Part shown: positions 63,538 to 64,000 of the stretch, piece after piece | Numbering within the stretch: the first letter of the stretch is position 1 | How the letters are laid out: each line of letters opens with the position of its first letter | Origin: Cryptomeria japonica | Taxonomy: Eukaryota; Streptophyta; Pinopsida; Cupressales; Cupressaceae | Assembly: GCF_030272615.1 (NCBI RefSeq) | Contig: NC_081414.1 | Span: 234,162,733 to 234,226,732 of the forward strand | Direction of reading: 5' to 3' | Length of the DNA: 64,000 bases | Program-made: the position numbers and the translations under genes | The notes under the pieces: model-generated | What the model was told of the DNA's origin: nothing | The model's database searches: none | The model's input: only the letters and a program-made list of their open reading frames with translations

Positions 63538-64000
63538 TACATCAACAGAAATGAGGATAACACCCACAAGAGATGGTGATTCAATATTACCCCTATATCT
63601 TATTCAAGCACTTAATGAGGCCTCTATCACAGAAGAAGAATACACAAGTCTCTCCCAATCATCATCAATACAACTGATAACCCTCTTTCTCCAATTGAAG
63701 AAATTGATGAATATGAATTAGATAGAGAAACATTTATACAGAGTATAACCGACTCACATGATTATGAGTTTCTATATCTACACAGTTGCATCACATTTTC
63801 AGCGTTTAGAGCTTATGACAACCAACCGATTATGGATGACGACATTGAATATGAAGACATATCAATCGACCCACTATTAGTCAAGTATGTTTTTGACATC
63901 AAAATCTACATGATCTCAACAACATCTCCTCCTACTAAAAAAAGAGATCTTTGTCTCATGTACCCTCACCTAATCAATTGGGGGCAAGAAAGACAACCAC
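63538..64000 (+). pseudogene. Element H acidic linker before reverse transcriptase (partial)
   Basis: Translations here are acidic and tyrosine-rich (DDDIEYEDISIDPLLVKYVF) across frame changes, in keeping with the spacer between protease and reverse transcriptase of large gypsy elements. No catalytic motif is reached before the window ends. Confidence 0.45.

Overview
The window is a block of nested plant LTR retrotransposons. I see no convincing host gene, tRNA or rRNA. The grounds for calling it a plant are the Ty1/copia and Ty3/gypsy families present, the initiator-Met-tRNA type primer sites (TGGTATCAGAGC) and the decay pattern of the coding regions. The depth of nesting, very long LTRs and absence of genes suggest a large, repeat-rich genome. 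A gymnosperm (conifer) is my best guess, but it rests on general resemblance and is low confidence.

Layout, outermost level first. (1) 1-10669, minus strand: the 5' part of a Ty3/gypsy element, gypsy-1. Its 5' LTR is 9749-10669 and gag is 9463-7459; the protease region reappears at 259-1 because copia element A (260-7453, minus, exact GTAAC target duplication) landed inside it. (2) 10670-11412: unassigned sequence. (3) 11413-21259, minus: the 3' LTR, polypurine tract and 3' tail of a related element, gypsy-2. Its LTR is split by copia element D (11899-19332, minus, GGGTT duplication). (4) 21260-64000, plus: an Ogre/Tat-like gypsy element, H, inserted in the tail of gypsy-2. Its 5' LTR, leader, gag, protease and a G-patch-like stretch are visible; reverse transcriptase would lie past the window end.

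Element H is itself broken by three insertions. In its LTR sits E2 (21988-37554, minus). E2 carries E1 (22346-30986, plus) in its own 3' LTR, and E1 carries a 3.8-kb solo LTR, S1 (26440-30214), in its 3' LTR. This gives five levels: gypsy-2 > H > E2 > E1 > S1. In the leader of H sit copia element F (39120-46542, plus, AGTAG duplication) and a 4.6-kb solo LTR, S2 (47178-59084, AGTAC duplication), which is split by copia element G (49616-56932, plus).

D, F and G belong to one copia family; A is a second copia lineage. E1 and E2 form a third, unusual family. It has copia-type LTRs, primer site and polypurine tract but no protease, integrase, reverse transcriptase or RNase H. Instead it encodes a coiled-coil protein with four CCHC zinc knuckles and a second, roughly 1,050-codon open frame of unknown function. 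This family is the best candidate here for something little described. Every coding region in the window is damaged by stops, frameshifts or lost catalytic residues, so all are annotated as pseudogenes. Boundaries come from TG...CA ends, primer sites, polypurine tracts and target duplications read directly from the sequence. Divergence remarks are by-eye comparisons of short stretches, not computed alignments.
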